This document shows positions 20,712 to 31,400 of a stretch of DNA of 64,000 bases, one piece after another. Location of the stretch: the NCBI RefSeq assembly GCF_000209165.1, contig NC_009068.1:558001-622000 (forward strand). Reading direction: 5' to 3'. A program made the position numbers and the translations under genes. The notes beneath the pieces were generated by a model. It made no database searches. It was not told where the DNA came from and saw only the letters and a list, made by a program, of their open reading frames with translations. Source of the DNA: Scheffersomyces stipitis CBS 6054 (lineage: Eukaryota > Ascomycota > Pichiomycetes > Serinales > Debaryomycetaceae). The number at the start of each line of letters is the position of its first letter. The first letter of the stretch is position 1.

Positions 20712-23700
20712 AGTGAGAAATCGATTGTTCAGTCAAATCTAGGAGATACAAAATACTATGAGAAGTATACTATGAAATGTAGATGTAGACGAAGAAGAGC
20801 TCGATAGGAAGAAGTCTTGGATCGTGAAGAAAAGAAGAAGAAAAAAGACTTGAAAATCGAAAATCTCAGTTATATTAGTGAAAAGTCCGAATCATTCCTC
20901 CACTGGACGACTCCCTTATTATTTTCTGGGACGGTACCACGACGACGTCCCAAAACCGCAGAGTCCACCTGGAGAAAATCGACGCTACCGCCAGCGCTAC
21001 CAAGCCACCGGTCGCGGGCTGCGGAGAGCAGGAAAATTTTCTCGGTGTGTGTTGCCCAACATTGGTGGTACGTCTGGGGAGAGTGGGGAGGGCCACGGTA
21101 GAAGCTAATGGAAGGTAGTGGACAGGGAGGCTGGGGAGGTGGGGTAGAACGAATGTGGGTTTTAATAAACGGCTGGCGTAGATCTGAAATTTGCAATTGA
21201 CGCAGATGGCTCTATTGGTGCCCGTTAGCTACCATTCAACAATTGTAGGTGGTTCCACCACGAAAGATTGTGGGGGTCGATGAAAAATTTCTGAGATGCG
21301 AATCTCGCTATTTTCCCTGGCTGTCGCTAATTCAAAAATGTGCGAGTGCCATCTACTGGGAGAAATCCAATACCATAAAACTGTATTGCCATATGACCCC
21401 AAAACAGTATCAGACCAATGGCAAGGCTGGATAAACGGTACTATATCGCCGTGTCATTTGGCCTGTCTTCTGCGGATGTGTTAATTAGTTGTGCCACCAG
21501 TCGCTGTGCTGAATTGCCTTGCGGAAGAATCTCCTATCTTGGGAGCAGATCCTTTATGAGAGTTTCGCCGAACACATTTCGGAAAAATTTTTTTGAAGGT
21601 GGGGTACCAGACTAATTGTTAATTGTTCAGTCTCAATGGATCCTCGCTAGGCTAGCTCTTTTGTTCAGCTAGCGACAATTAACGGATTTTGCGGGGTGAG
21701 CAAGGCGACTTTCAGAGCAGAAGAATAGAGACAAGAAAGACTGCTATGGGCAGATTTGTAGGCCGTGGATTCTGGCTACGACTTACACTTCTGATGGGGC
21801 GAGAAGGCATGGAGCAGAAAGTTATCGTTAACTATGTAGACCGCCTAGTCTCACAGCCGAGTTTTGTGCCGTAGCAGAGCTTCGTGTCGACTGAACTTCT
21901 TCTTGCAAAGGAGTCTCTGGCTTTTTATAGGTTTGTGAATTCGCTTGAACGTTAAGCCTGGAAGTTGTCTACAAGTGTGTCTGGCTATCCGACCGTAGTT
22001 TGTTTCTATTCTAAGCTCACAGTGAAGTACTCCAGGTTCCAGGGCGGAGTGCTGCTAACCATTCCATTCCTTTGTGTCATGTCCATGGAACCGCGTCTCG
22101 TCTGCAATCCCGTTTGGGTTAAATTGGCTCCTGGAACTACAAGGCACAACAGGGCACAACTACGGGGTCAAGAAAAGGAGGAACCGAGATTTAGAGCTTG
22201 ACAGCTCGGTTCAAGACCGAAGACCTCCTTGTCGGAACCACTATCCGAGTCTGTGTTATTTGGCACAACCGGAAGTGGAAACGCTGGTAACGTAAAAAGC
22301 AATTCTGGAGAACTGCTAAAGAGGTTTCTCGTATTGTTCTTCCCAGCAAGATGGTGGTTACCAAGTCCACAGTGACTCTTCAGCCGTTGGCCAGTATGGA
22401 ACAACTTCGTATTTGATATTATTTGGTGGGTGCAAATATTGCGCAGGCGTCAGGTCGGAAACGGACCGGTAGTATGCATATTTAGGTTGGATCACTCACA
22501 TGACGTCATTTCCGGGCTTGTTTGTTTGGATGAATGCGCCGGTGCATGCAAGCGTTTCACTTGACAGCCGAGGGTGCGTTCGGAAAGTGGTCGGATCGGC
22601 CCTTGGCGACGACTTCGCCTACTTGGCCGGTTTCTTTTTGTCTGTCGGCATCTGATCTTTTTGGGTGCAATCCAACCAGGAACAGACGGAGGACGGGCCA
22701 AATATGTCAGAGTAAAGCTATCCAAGGTGGTGAGGTGGCGGTGTTTAAGTGTTATAAGGTAGGTGAAATATATTAGTAGTGTAGGTCGAATATGTAAACG
22801 AAGACCAGTCTCTCGTAGCTCTTTTCTGGTTGTGCTACTTCAGCAGTAAAATTCGAACAACTCTTTACAGACACTTCTGACCAGACAAGAAATCAGAAGC
22901 TGCAATGGATTCATGCACATACAGATGAGACAGAAATAGGTGCTTCCAATCTATTGTCAACAAATATCAAAGGAATCACTGTCCGGCCCTTACAGTTGAT
23001 GCAGACAGCATTTCTTTTTCTGTCTGTGTAGAGAACTGGCGAGATGTTTACATTTGTTCTAATTTTGGCAGAGTGATTCCCGAAGGGTTCGAGATACGAG
23101 GGTGTGTCCAGGAATGGCACCCTCGCATTTGCTCCCGGAAGTACCTCCGCGAGCTAAACAAGGCTTGAGTGGAAACGAATGGGCAGCTTGTTTTGGCAAT
23201 GGTGCAATGCCATTGGCTGGATCGTTGACGAAACAACTTTGTGGATGAGTCCAGCAGAGACGGCAAGACTCTCGTGTAGAAAAATGGGCATATCCCTTGA
23301 TGTACCCCGGAAATGACAGTAAATATTCTGCTTATTCTAATATTTATTCCGCAGTAAAAATGTTCTAAAGTTTATTACGTTTAGATATTATATATCTATA
23401 TATAGCTTTTAAAGCTGGCTGGAGCACGTATATAGAGCCATTTTTCCTCGATATTTCGTCTGAGAACCTCCATTATCAGCATCTACTCCACCTGGACACC
23501 TCCATAAAGAGCTGCTGCCATAAGAATACGAGCTGAAAACTCCGTTTAGAAACCTTCCAACTGCCGCATCGTTGTCCGAGATTTGTCGCGAATTTCTCTT
23601 CTGTCTGCCGCCAGTGTCTGCTTCTTGACTGTCAACTGCTTTGTACCGGAACTCGGTTTTCCCGGAAATTCTCTATCCAGATCCGACCGCCACACGAATC

Positions 23701-23877
23701 CCATTGATTCCAATCTATCGGCCATTTTTTCACCAGAAAAGTTTCACATATAAATTATTCCAAATTTATATCTCTCTGGATTTATATTTATAACTCCTTT
23801 TTTTCCCAGCGACGGTTTTTTTCTGAGATTTTTCTGAGTTTACTTCCAGTCTCATAAACTCGTACTTCACATTCGTT
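20712..23877. other. Long divergent promoter region between GSF2 and GAS/PHR
   Basis: About 3.2 kb with no supported gene; all ORFs are below about 110 codons and lack domains. It contains one TCTCGCTA (21303), one GGGTGCAAA (22428) and two GCCAAG cores at 22602-22627. The final 600 bases before the GAS/PHR start are AT- and CT-rich with TATA-like stretches near 23748. An unusually large control region, consistent with complex regulation or an unseen noncoding transcript. Confidence 0.5.
22602..22627. promoter_or_regulatory. Pair of PacC/Rim101-type GCCAAG cores upstream of GAS/PHR
   Basis: CTTGGC, the complement of GCCAAG, occurs at 22602-22607 and 22622-22627, exactly 20 bases apart and about 1.25 kb before the GAS/PHR start. 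GCCARG is the PacC core and GCCAAGAA the Candida Rim101 site; PHR1 of C. albicans is a Rim101 target. The short core and the distance make this tentative. Confidence 0.3.
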
Positions 23878-25515
23878 ATGTTGTTTCCCTCGCTTTTGTC
23901 GCTGGCAGCAGTGGGTTTGAGTCTTTTGGCTCTGGCTGTTGCTGACGATCTTCCTGCCATCGAAATTGTCGGCAACAAGTTCTTCTACTCCAACAACGGG
24001 TCCCAGTTCTACATCAAGGGTATTGCCTACCAGCAGGACACTGCCAACACCACTTCCAGCTTCGTTGATCCTCTTGCTGATGCTGAAGCCTGTAAGAGAG
24101 ACATCCCCTATTTGACGGCTGTGGACACCAACGTGATCAGAGTGTATGCCTTGAACGTAACCCAAGATCACACTGAGTGTATGCAGCTTTTGCAAGATGC
24201 TGGAATCTACGTTATTGCCGACTTGTCGGAACCACTGGACTCTATCAACAGAGACGACCCAGAGTGGACCGTGGACTTGCTCGACAGATACACCGGCGTT
24301 GTTGATCTTTTTGCCAACTACACTAACATCCTCGGTTTCTTTGCCGGAAATGAAGTCACCAACAACAACACCAACACCGACGCCTCCGCTTACGTCAAGG
24401 CTGCCGTCAGAGACACCAAAGCCTATATCAAGGCCCAGGGCTACAGAAAGATCCCTGTCGGATACTCTAGTAATGATGACGCAGAAACCAGAGTCCCATT
24501 GGCTGATTACTTTGCTTGCGGAAGCGATGATGAAAAAGCTGATTTCTTCGGTATCAACATGTACGAATGGTGTGGATCTTCTTCTTTCAAACAGTCTGGA
24601 TACCAGAATATCACTCAAAACTACCAGGACTTGGGTGTTCCGCTCTTTTTCTCGGAATACGGTTGTAACCAAGTCCAACCTAGAAAGTTCCAGGAAGTCG
24701 GCACTTTATACTCATCGGATATGACTGACGTCTGGTCCGGAGGTATCGTATATATGTACTTTGAAGAAGCCAACAACTATGGTTTGGTTACGATTGAAAA
24801 CGGTGATGTCTCTACTTTGGCCGATTATGGTTACTACTCGTCGCAAATCAAAGCCATCTCTCCTACATCCGCTCAGTCCAGTGCCGTATCCGCTGCTTCA
24901 GGAACTTCCTGCCCCAGTGAATACGTCAACTGGAAAGCATCTACCGATTTACCTCCTACTCCAGATGACCTGGTCTGTGCTTGTGCAAACAAGGGCTCTG
25001 GCTGTATTGTGGACTCGAGCGTAGACTCGGAAGACTATGGCGATTTGTTCTCATACATCTGTGAAAACATCGACTGTGGTGGCATCAATGGTAACGGAAC
25101 TAGCGGAGTCTACGGTGCATTCTCTGCTTGTAGCCCAGAAGACAAGTTGAACTTTGTTTTGGGACTTTACTACGCCGAAAACGGCGGTGATGATTCTGCC
25201 TGTGATTTCTCCGGTTCTGCTACTGTCAGAGCTGCTTCCACTGCTTCTACCTGTAGTGCTTTCTTGAAAGCTGCTGGTGCTTCTGGTATGGGAACAGTGT
25301 CTGGATCTATTGGTACCACTAAGCACACCGGTATCACTGGCTCCGACTCTGATTCTGAAACTGGTTCCGGTTCTGGCTCTGGAACCTCTACATCCACCTC
25401 TACTTCTTCCGGTAAGGCTTCTGGTGCCCAAAAGCAAGTGTCTTTCGACTTTGTCACCAAGACTATGTTTGTCGGTGTCGCCTTTGTCTTTGGTATGGGT
25501 ATGATCATGGCCTAG
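23878..25515 (+). CDS. GAS1: GPI-anchored beta-1,3-glucanosyltransferase, Gas1/Phr family
   Basis: A 545-residue GH72 enzyme that cuts and religates beta-1,3-glucan in the cell wall. A signal peptide covers about residues 1-22. The catalytic domain (about 25-330) holds the acid/base Glu159 in GNEVTNN and the nucleophile Glu260 in FSEYGCN, spaced as in S. cerevisiae Gas1. A Cys-rich CBM43/X8 module (about 343-455) includes [13 protein letters not shown] Ser/Thr/Gly linker (about 468-520) leads to a hydrophobic C-terminal tail ([14 protein letters not shown]) typical of GPI attachment. This is the GH72+ subgroup, which contains Gas1, Gas2, Phr1 and Phr2. Which paralogue it is (pH-regulated PHR1/PHR2 or GAS1) is unclear. 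RIM8, in the pathway controlling PHR genes in Candida, lies 18 kb away. Confidence 0.93.
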   Translation: MLFPSLLSLAAVGLSLLALAVADDLPAIEIVGNKFFYSNNGSQFYIKGIAYQQDTANTTSSFVDPLADAEACKRDIPYLTAVDTNVIRVYALNVTQDHTECMQLLQDAGIYVIADLSEPLDSINRDDPEWTVDLLDRYTGVVDLFANYTNILGFFAGNEVTNNNTNTDASAYVKAAVRDTKAYIKAQGYRKIPVGYSSNDDAETRVPLADYFACGSDDEKADFFGINMYEWCGSSSFKQSGYQNITQNYQDLGVPLFFSEYGCNQVQPRKFQEVGTLYSSDMTDVWSGGIVYMYFEEANNYGLVTIENGDVSTLADYGYYSSQIKAISPTSAQSSAVSAASGTSCPSEYVNWKASTDLPPTPDDLVCACANKGSGCIVDSSVDSEDYGDLFSYICENIDCGGINGNGTSGVYGAFSACSPEDKLNFVLGLYYAENGGDDSACDFSGSATVRAASTASTCSAFLKAAGASGMGTVSGSIGTTKHTGITGSDSDSETGSGSGSGTSTSTSTSSGKASGAQKQVSFDFVTKTMFVGVAFVFGMGMIMA

Positions 25516-25744
25516 ATGGTTACCTTCTAAACTTTAAACATAAAACAACTTCAAGACTCTCTTAGAATCAACTTAGGATCAGAATCCTTAGTGTAAAACT
25601 TCTTCTTGCAGATCATACTATGTTGTGAGACTTTATATTTATTTGTTTAGGTGTTTTATAAATGTTATGAGAATCAAAATGTAGTGGATAATACCATGGT
25701 TTTATTGTGAATTTTTAGTATTAGTTGCACCTATTTATCCTAAC

Positions 25745-26011
25745 ATGTCAGGAAAGAAATTCGTATACAAGTCAGTGATGACGGATGAAAATTTCTATAA
25801 AGCCTTCCATCAAAACCAGGATCGTGTCTCTATTTATACCTACCCTAGTCTTGGCTCGAATGGTGTTTTCACATTTCTACCCTCAACCAAACCGTCTTTG
25901 TACAACAGTCTAAAAAGGATATGCCGTACTATTCCAAGCTTTGTAGCAATTTTCTTGGTTCGGCTACTCCTACTATTGTTGAAATTGTTGGCATTAACAA
26001 ATTCGTGGTAG
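25745..26011 (+). CDS. Possible small tail-anchored protein, 88 residues
   Basis: An ATG-started ORF in the 750-base gap between GAS/PHR and BFA1. The first 60 residues are polar with aromatic residues. The last 28 are strongly hydrophobic and rich in Leu and Val (FVAIFLVRLLLLLLKLLAL), like a C-terminal membrane anchor. No homologue is known to me. The tail is low complexity, so a chance ORF is quite possible. Confidence 0.25.
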   Translation: MSGKKFVYKSVMTDENFYKAFHQNQDRVSIYTYPSLGSNGVFTFLPSTKPSLYNSLKRICRTIPSFVAIFLVRLLLLLLKLLALTNSW

Positions 26012-26269
26012 AATTTTATCTTCAAACATTCTGATTTGAGTCTACCACCGTGATCTTGGCATTGGTATAACCTTTAATCCAGTAGTTATTTAAGCACATA
26101 TATACATATACGAACATACTTGGGCAAAAGGCTGTAGCCACTGGCGGTATATAACAGCTTTTGACGTTAAACTTTGGTTCACAAATTGAGAGTATCTTAA
26201 TGCTATTGGGTATCATTTTGGGTATAAAACAGCATATGAATATCTTGTATATTTTGCCCAAGCTTTCGA

Positions 26270-28303
26270 TTATTCATTCTCCATAACCATCTTGCGGATT
26301 TCCCAGTAGTACTCGGTATCTGTGAAATTCATTTTCTTGATATTGTAATCGTAAGCCTCGTTGGCATTGAACCAATGCTGGGTTTTCTTGATAATCTTCA
26401 CTTCTTCTTTGTAGAACTTGTCTATAAGCTTGGCGGAAAGTTTGAACGCTTCATCTACTTCCTCTTCTGAGCTTTCTGTAGCAGACGAATTTGTATTGCT
26501 GGAAGCTGTCCTCTGGGTGAACTGACTTATTCCCCGAGTGGTGATGGGTGATTGCAAATGCGTAATATTTGGTACTACAAAAGGAGAGATCGAACCCTTG
26601 AATGCTAGTGTGTTTGGTTTAATTTGGCGTGGAGGTGATGCCAACACGTATTCCTTTTTGGCAAGATTTCCATTATCCTCAACAAGATCTTCAATGTCGT
26701 TGAAAATGGAGTCGTCTTCCTCCCTCAAGTTGATCCATCTTCTGTTCTCGTTGTCGTACACCATATGAGGATTTCTACTGTCCTTGACGTCTAACTTTCC
26801 TATTTTCGGTTTGAGGGAATCGTCATCAATCGGATCTTGGAGCTCATTCATCGTTATAAGCGAAGGCTTGCTCAAGCTATCAAATCGGAGAAGATCGTGT
26901 TCGTTTCCTTCCCATTCTTGTCGTACAGAGTTGTACCGCATCATCTTGTTGTTTGTCGGTATAGAAGGGTTTTTAATTACCGAGTTATTATTTAAATACT
27001 TCACCAATCCTAGTTTGGGATGCTTGCTTTGTTCAGGTCCAGCCCTCGCAAGTCTACTTTGTCTCTTTTTCTCTTTTTCAGAAAGTGCTTGCTCCTTGTA
27101 TTTGGTAAGAAGCTGTGATTTTCGTGAAGAAAGCTCGCTGTTTCGGCTGTTGCTGTTGCTGTTGTAGAACGACGGTATTCTGTCTAACTTACGGATTACG
27201 TTGTTGTTGTAGTTGAACTCTGGTTCATTATGCATCAGCTCTTCATCAATGTTCTCAAAGCCATAACTCCCTACTAGATCCATATTTGACTTGAATCGCC
27301 TTACTGAAGAAGAGTTATTTCTGCTGAGAATAGGCATAGATGCTTTGGATCGAACCGTAGCCATATTTGTGGCTTTTGGTCCCACAGATCTGCTGTTCTT
27401 GAGATTGCTTTCAAAGTTATCCTCAAAGCCAGTTTCGAACTCTTCGAAATCATCTCTGGTATATTCGTAATTGACAGTCTTCTCATTTTCAATCTGATCA
27501 AGTATGTTTAAATTCTGTGAAGTCAAGTTGTTTTTAGGGGCATCTATCTGAATTTTGTTGAAATCCCTTAATCTGAGCGTAGCGTTCACATCCAGGAGCG
27601 TATTTCTTTGTTGCTCTTGCTGTTTTTCCAACTGGCTTCTGAGCTCAATTTCTTCTGAATCAGCCTGTTTCTGTAATGCCAGCTTTTTGTTGGAAAGAAT
27701 CTTGTTCATTTTATCGTAAATGCCGCTTTCTTCATTTCCAAAGATGTTATCCAAGTCTTCGAAATCGTTATCATTGAACTCTGATGTTATGTCCGTATCT
27801 TCTCCTTCACTGAAATCCGATAAAGATTCCTTTGTCACTCTTCTGATGCCATTATTTCGATCCGTAGACTCTGAATTACGGGAAACTGGTGTGAAAACAG
27901 ACTGTTTTGGTGAAGAGGTGGACAATGAGTCTAGTGGAGAGTAGCCATTCTTGCCAAAAATTGTGCCCTGGTCTTGTAGCCCAAGTTCATCATCGAATTT
28001 TATCGCTTTCCTGGCCTCCGCATGGTTTTGTCTGATCGTATTGAGATCCAGGCTCGAAATTTTCAAAGTTTTGAAATCGTCACCCAAGCCAAAATCCGAC
28101 TCTTCAGCTCCACCAAATATGTCTTCACCTGCTTCGTGGCCATTTCCTACCTCCCGGTATTTCTGAAGAAGATCCTGTTTGTCTACGGCCTGCAATGGCT
28201 GCTGTTGTGAAGTTGAGTTGGCTTGTGTTAGACTTGCAAATCTGGGTGAGGGAGTCAGAATCTTTCGGGACACTGCCCTCGGTTTTCGACTTATGGGATT
28301 CAT
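26270..28303 (-). CDS. BFA1: Bfa1/Byr4-like subunit of the mitotic-exit GTPase-activating complex
   Basis: A 677-residue, largely disordered protein. The C-terminal block (LSAKLIDKFYKEE, the HWF motif, and final YYWEIRKMVMENE) aligns with the end of S. cerevisiae Bfa1 (LSSRALEKFYHEE, SWF, YMYEIRNMV). Other shared islands are KSNMDLVGS-like SMP segments, MRYNSVRQEWEGNEHDLLRFD (first half MRYNSVRQEWEGN) and YDNENRRWINL. Bfa1 pairs with Bub2 at spindle pole bodies as the GAP for Tem1, delaying mitotic exit until the spindle is positioned; Cdc5 inhibits it. The many Ser/Thr-Pro and acidic Ser stretches fit kinase control. The gene lies 188 bases past the stop of the FKS gene on the same strand. 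Confidence 0.88.
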   Translation of the reverse strand: MNPISRKPRAVSRKILTPSPRFASLTQANSTSQQQPLQAVDKQDLLQKYREVGNGHEAGEDIFGGAEESDFGLGDDFKTLKISSLDLNTIRQNHAEARKAIKFDDELGLQDQGTIFGKNGYSPLDSLSTSSPKQSVFTPVSRNSESTDRNNGIRRVTKESLSDFSEGEDTDITSEFNDNDFEDLDNIFGNEESGIYDKMNKILSNKKLALQKQADSEEIELRSQLEKQQEQQRNTLLDVNATLRLRDFNKIQIDAPKNNLTSQNLNILDQIENEKTVNYEYTRDDFEEFETGFEDNFESNLKNSRSVGPKATNMATVRSKASMPILSRNNSSSVRRFKSNMDLVGSYGFENIDEELMHNEPEFNYNNNVIRKLDRIPSFYNSNSNSRNSELSSRKSQLLTKYKEQALSEKEKKRQSRLARAGPEQSKHPKLGLVKYLNNNSVIKNPSIPTNNKMMRYNSVRQEWEGNEHDLLRFDSLSKPSLITMNELQDPIDDDSLKPKIGKLDVKDSRNPHMVYDNENRRWINLREEDDSIFNDIEDLVEDNGNLAKKEYVLASPPRQIKPNTLAFKGSISPFVVPNITHLQSPITTRGISQFTQRTASSNTNSSATESSEEEVDEAFKLSAKLIDKFYKEEVKIIKKTQHWFNANEAYDYNIKKMNFTDTEYYWEIRKMVMENE

Positions 28304-28491
28304 AGTCTGACTCTTAACAATTATTATTGGTATTTATGAGGTATCCCATGTGCCTACAGGGTCAAAATTGCTACTTCACAAACAAAAGTGTGCTCTATAA
28401 TTTGTAGATTTCACATTAGTCCAAATCAGAACAATATTCACATATACAGGATGATTCTACAAAATGGTAAATAAACATCACGTGAATTTCT

Positions 28492-31400
28492 CTAAGCTAC
28501 AGTCCGCATTGGGAGAGGGCGCGGTTTGGCTCGTGGAATATAGTACGGGGCATTTTCCCCGGTGTCATTATTCAACTGGTGGTTGGGCTGGAAGAGTTCT
28601 GAATACGGGGGAGGGAGCCGAGGTCTTAGGTTTGGAATGTAGTGGTTGAGAAATAGTGGTGCCAAAAAAATGGCTGCTAAGAGTGCCATGATCACAAAGT
28701 AGAGAAATCCGTAGCGCACCATACGCCTTTGTCTCTGGCGAGTTCTTTTTCTGGAGTAAATGGCCCTACGGAACTTTTTGGAAGGTTTGAGCCAGAAGAG
28801 CATGCTTGTATGCCATTTATCTGCTAGTGGGACAAGGAGAAAGGGTGTCATACTGAACATGAGACAATGCCCAGCTACAAAGTCACATGCAAAAGAGTTC
28901 AACTCAAAGATCTTCACTATGAACTCTCTTAATGGCTGCGAAATAATGTGAATCCCAAGACCACTTGTAAACCAACGGCCAGACCACCAGGATAGGTTGG
29001 GACTGTCCAACAGCAATTCTCGGGATACGAAGACAGTGATGACAAAATGGAAAATAAATCTGTGGAAGCTAGTAATAAAGATGAACCCACAAGCTGCTCT
29101 TTGTAAGTTCCATCCTTCAAGCAAGAGAAGAACCTGAAAGGCAACAATATTTCCCAAAATTGAAACAAAGTGAACCAATCCAGCGATCACAGATGTCACG
29201 CTAGGACAGCAATATTGAAGAATCCAACCACTTAGAAATGAAATTGGGTGCAATACAAGAAGAATTACAATATTGACTGTGTAAGGAAGTAGTGCAACAC
29301 AAAGAATCCGAAGCAATGGGTTAACTCGGGCTGGAACGGAAACCCCATTTTGAGAATTAATGAACATGTATGGGATGAATAGGAAAATACATTCAAATAG
29401 CCTCAAGACTACTTCGCTGAGGATAGTGTTCACTCTGGCAGATCTTGTATCTTCTATCTCTATGCTTGTTTCTGATCGTGCAATCCTTCTCACCCCAGTA
29501 ACTCTGGAACGTTGACTTTTCACATAATGAATCCAAGAATTGTTTGACGATGATGTATTCCCTCTAGACATCCAATGAATGAATTCCCTGTAATCCAAAA
29601 AGAACTCACCAACTTCAAACTGGTGAGGATTGAAGATAAAAGGTGCAAGACACAATGAGACTATTGTAATCCAAAACCAAATCAATGAGAATTGCCATAT
29701 CGTCATAGTTGCAAATAGTAAAGAAAAAAAAATCTTGATTCCCAAGTTAATTGAAACAGGTGAGTATCGGGAATAGAGTGTGGAAAAAGGAACTCGAGAA
29801 ATTGCAAACCCTCTTCCAGTTGCAACGTATCTTGCTTCTCCATAAGTTAGGTTGTCCCTCAAAGACTTTGAGAATACTTGACAAACAAACACTTCAAAAA
29901 GTGGAGACAACGACACGAAATGATAGAAAACTCTTGCCAATGCCTTGACATATCCCTTTTCTATGAGCTCTTGTGTTAGCAAAGGAACGAAGGAAATGAA
30001 GAAGCAGATGAAAACGGATAGCACAAACCTGTTAATCCAATTAAGTACAGGCTGCAAATTATAACATCCAATGGGTTCTTCAATATCAGTATAAGGGACA
30101 GAAGGATTATAATTACATAGAATTGATTCATGTACTAAAGCTCCTAGGTTGATTATAGTGACCATGAATATTTGGACTGAAAGTATGATGAAGAGATTAT
30201 TAAGGTGAAATCCAGCATGTGCGTAATAGAAAGATAGGAACCTATCGATTGGCAACCGAGTTCCCATGTAGAAATACTCCCTTGAAAGAATCTGCTCTCC
30301 CATTCCAGAACCTATTTTTGTGGTGAAATTTAAAATGGTTCCAAATCCTAAGTCTCTTCCTTTTCCACATTGGTAGTAGTCACAATGCTTGATTCTTCCT
30401 CCTCTACTAGAAGCTGTCATTCCGGCGTAGATGTCCTCGTTCAAGTGCAACCCTTTCTGAGCTTTCGAAATTCCACTTCTTGTAGTCATAAATATCGAAT
30501 TCAAAAAGTCTGGGTGTCCATAGTGAAGCTTTCCACCTATCTCTGCTAGCGTTCTGGAAAATAATGTCCCAAACGTTTGTTCCTTTCCGGCAGCTATATC
30601 ACCCAAAATCCCAATATTTTCAGAGAATATATACTCTCTAGTCCCAAGAATTGCAACTGGGCAATTCGAATTATCATCTGTTACCTCCGGAATATATTCA
30701 GAAGCAGAATTATTCTCCATTTCTTCGAATTCAGCAAGTACAGATTTGATTTTCAAGCATTCTTCCAAATAGTTATCCTGATTGGCATCTACTACTTGAA
30801 TATACTCCCCACGGGTAAATATCAAGGAATGATTTTGATTATCTGATTTTCCATCTCCAAGAATTGGGTTTCCTGAAAGCTTTATTTTGTATTTGCAACC
30901 AAAGGTATTGTCTGGGTTTGGATTTGACAAATCCAATAATGTCGAATAGTAGTCTAATTGACCATCTTCACGTGGTACCTCTTCAAGGTAGGCGACATTA
31001 ATCGAAGGATACGTTCTAAACAACAAGTGAGCCGCTTCTCTCTCCTCTCCTGAAAACTTTTGGTATCTTTGCATTGCGATAAGTAGTCTGAACTTTCTAT
31101 TGGAAAACTGGTTTAGTTCGTACTCCATTTCAAGAGGCGATTCAAACGACATATACTGATCTTTATCTTCCAATCGGTAGAGTAACTTGATAGCAGTTTC
31201 GTAGTTCATGAACCCTGAAACAGTTCTGTATAAGGTTTGACAACGTAAAGAAGACCAGATCCTTGTTCTTATAGTGTACTCTGGGGTAGTATCTTTGAAT
31301 CCAACACAGTAAAAAGGTAAGTCATTGATCTTGTTCTTCATGTACTCTGTCTCTTTGTCAGTTTTGGTGGTGATTGTTGACGAGTTTATGTTAAGGTTCA

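Noticed and set aside
23788..24678. Minus-strand ORF of 296 codons over GAS/PHR
   Set aside because: Antisense of a clearly conserved GH72 gene; no domain of its own.
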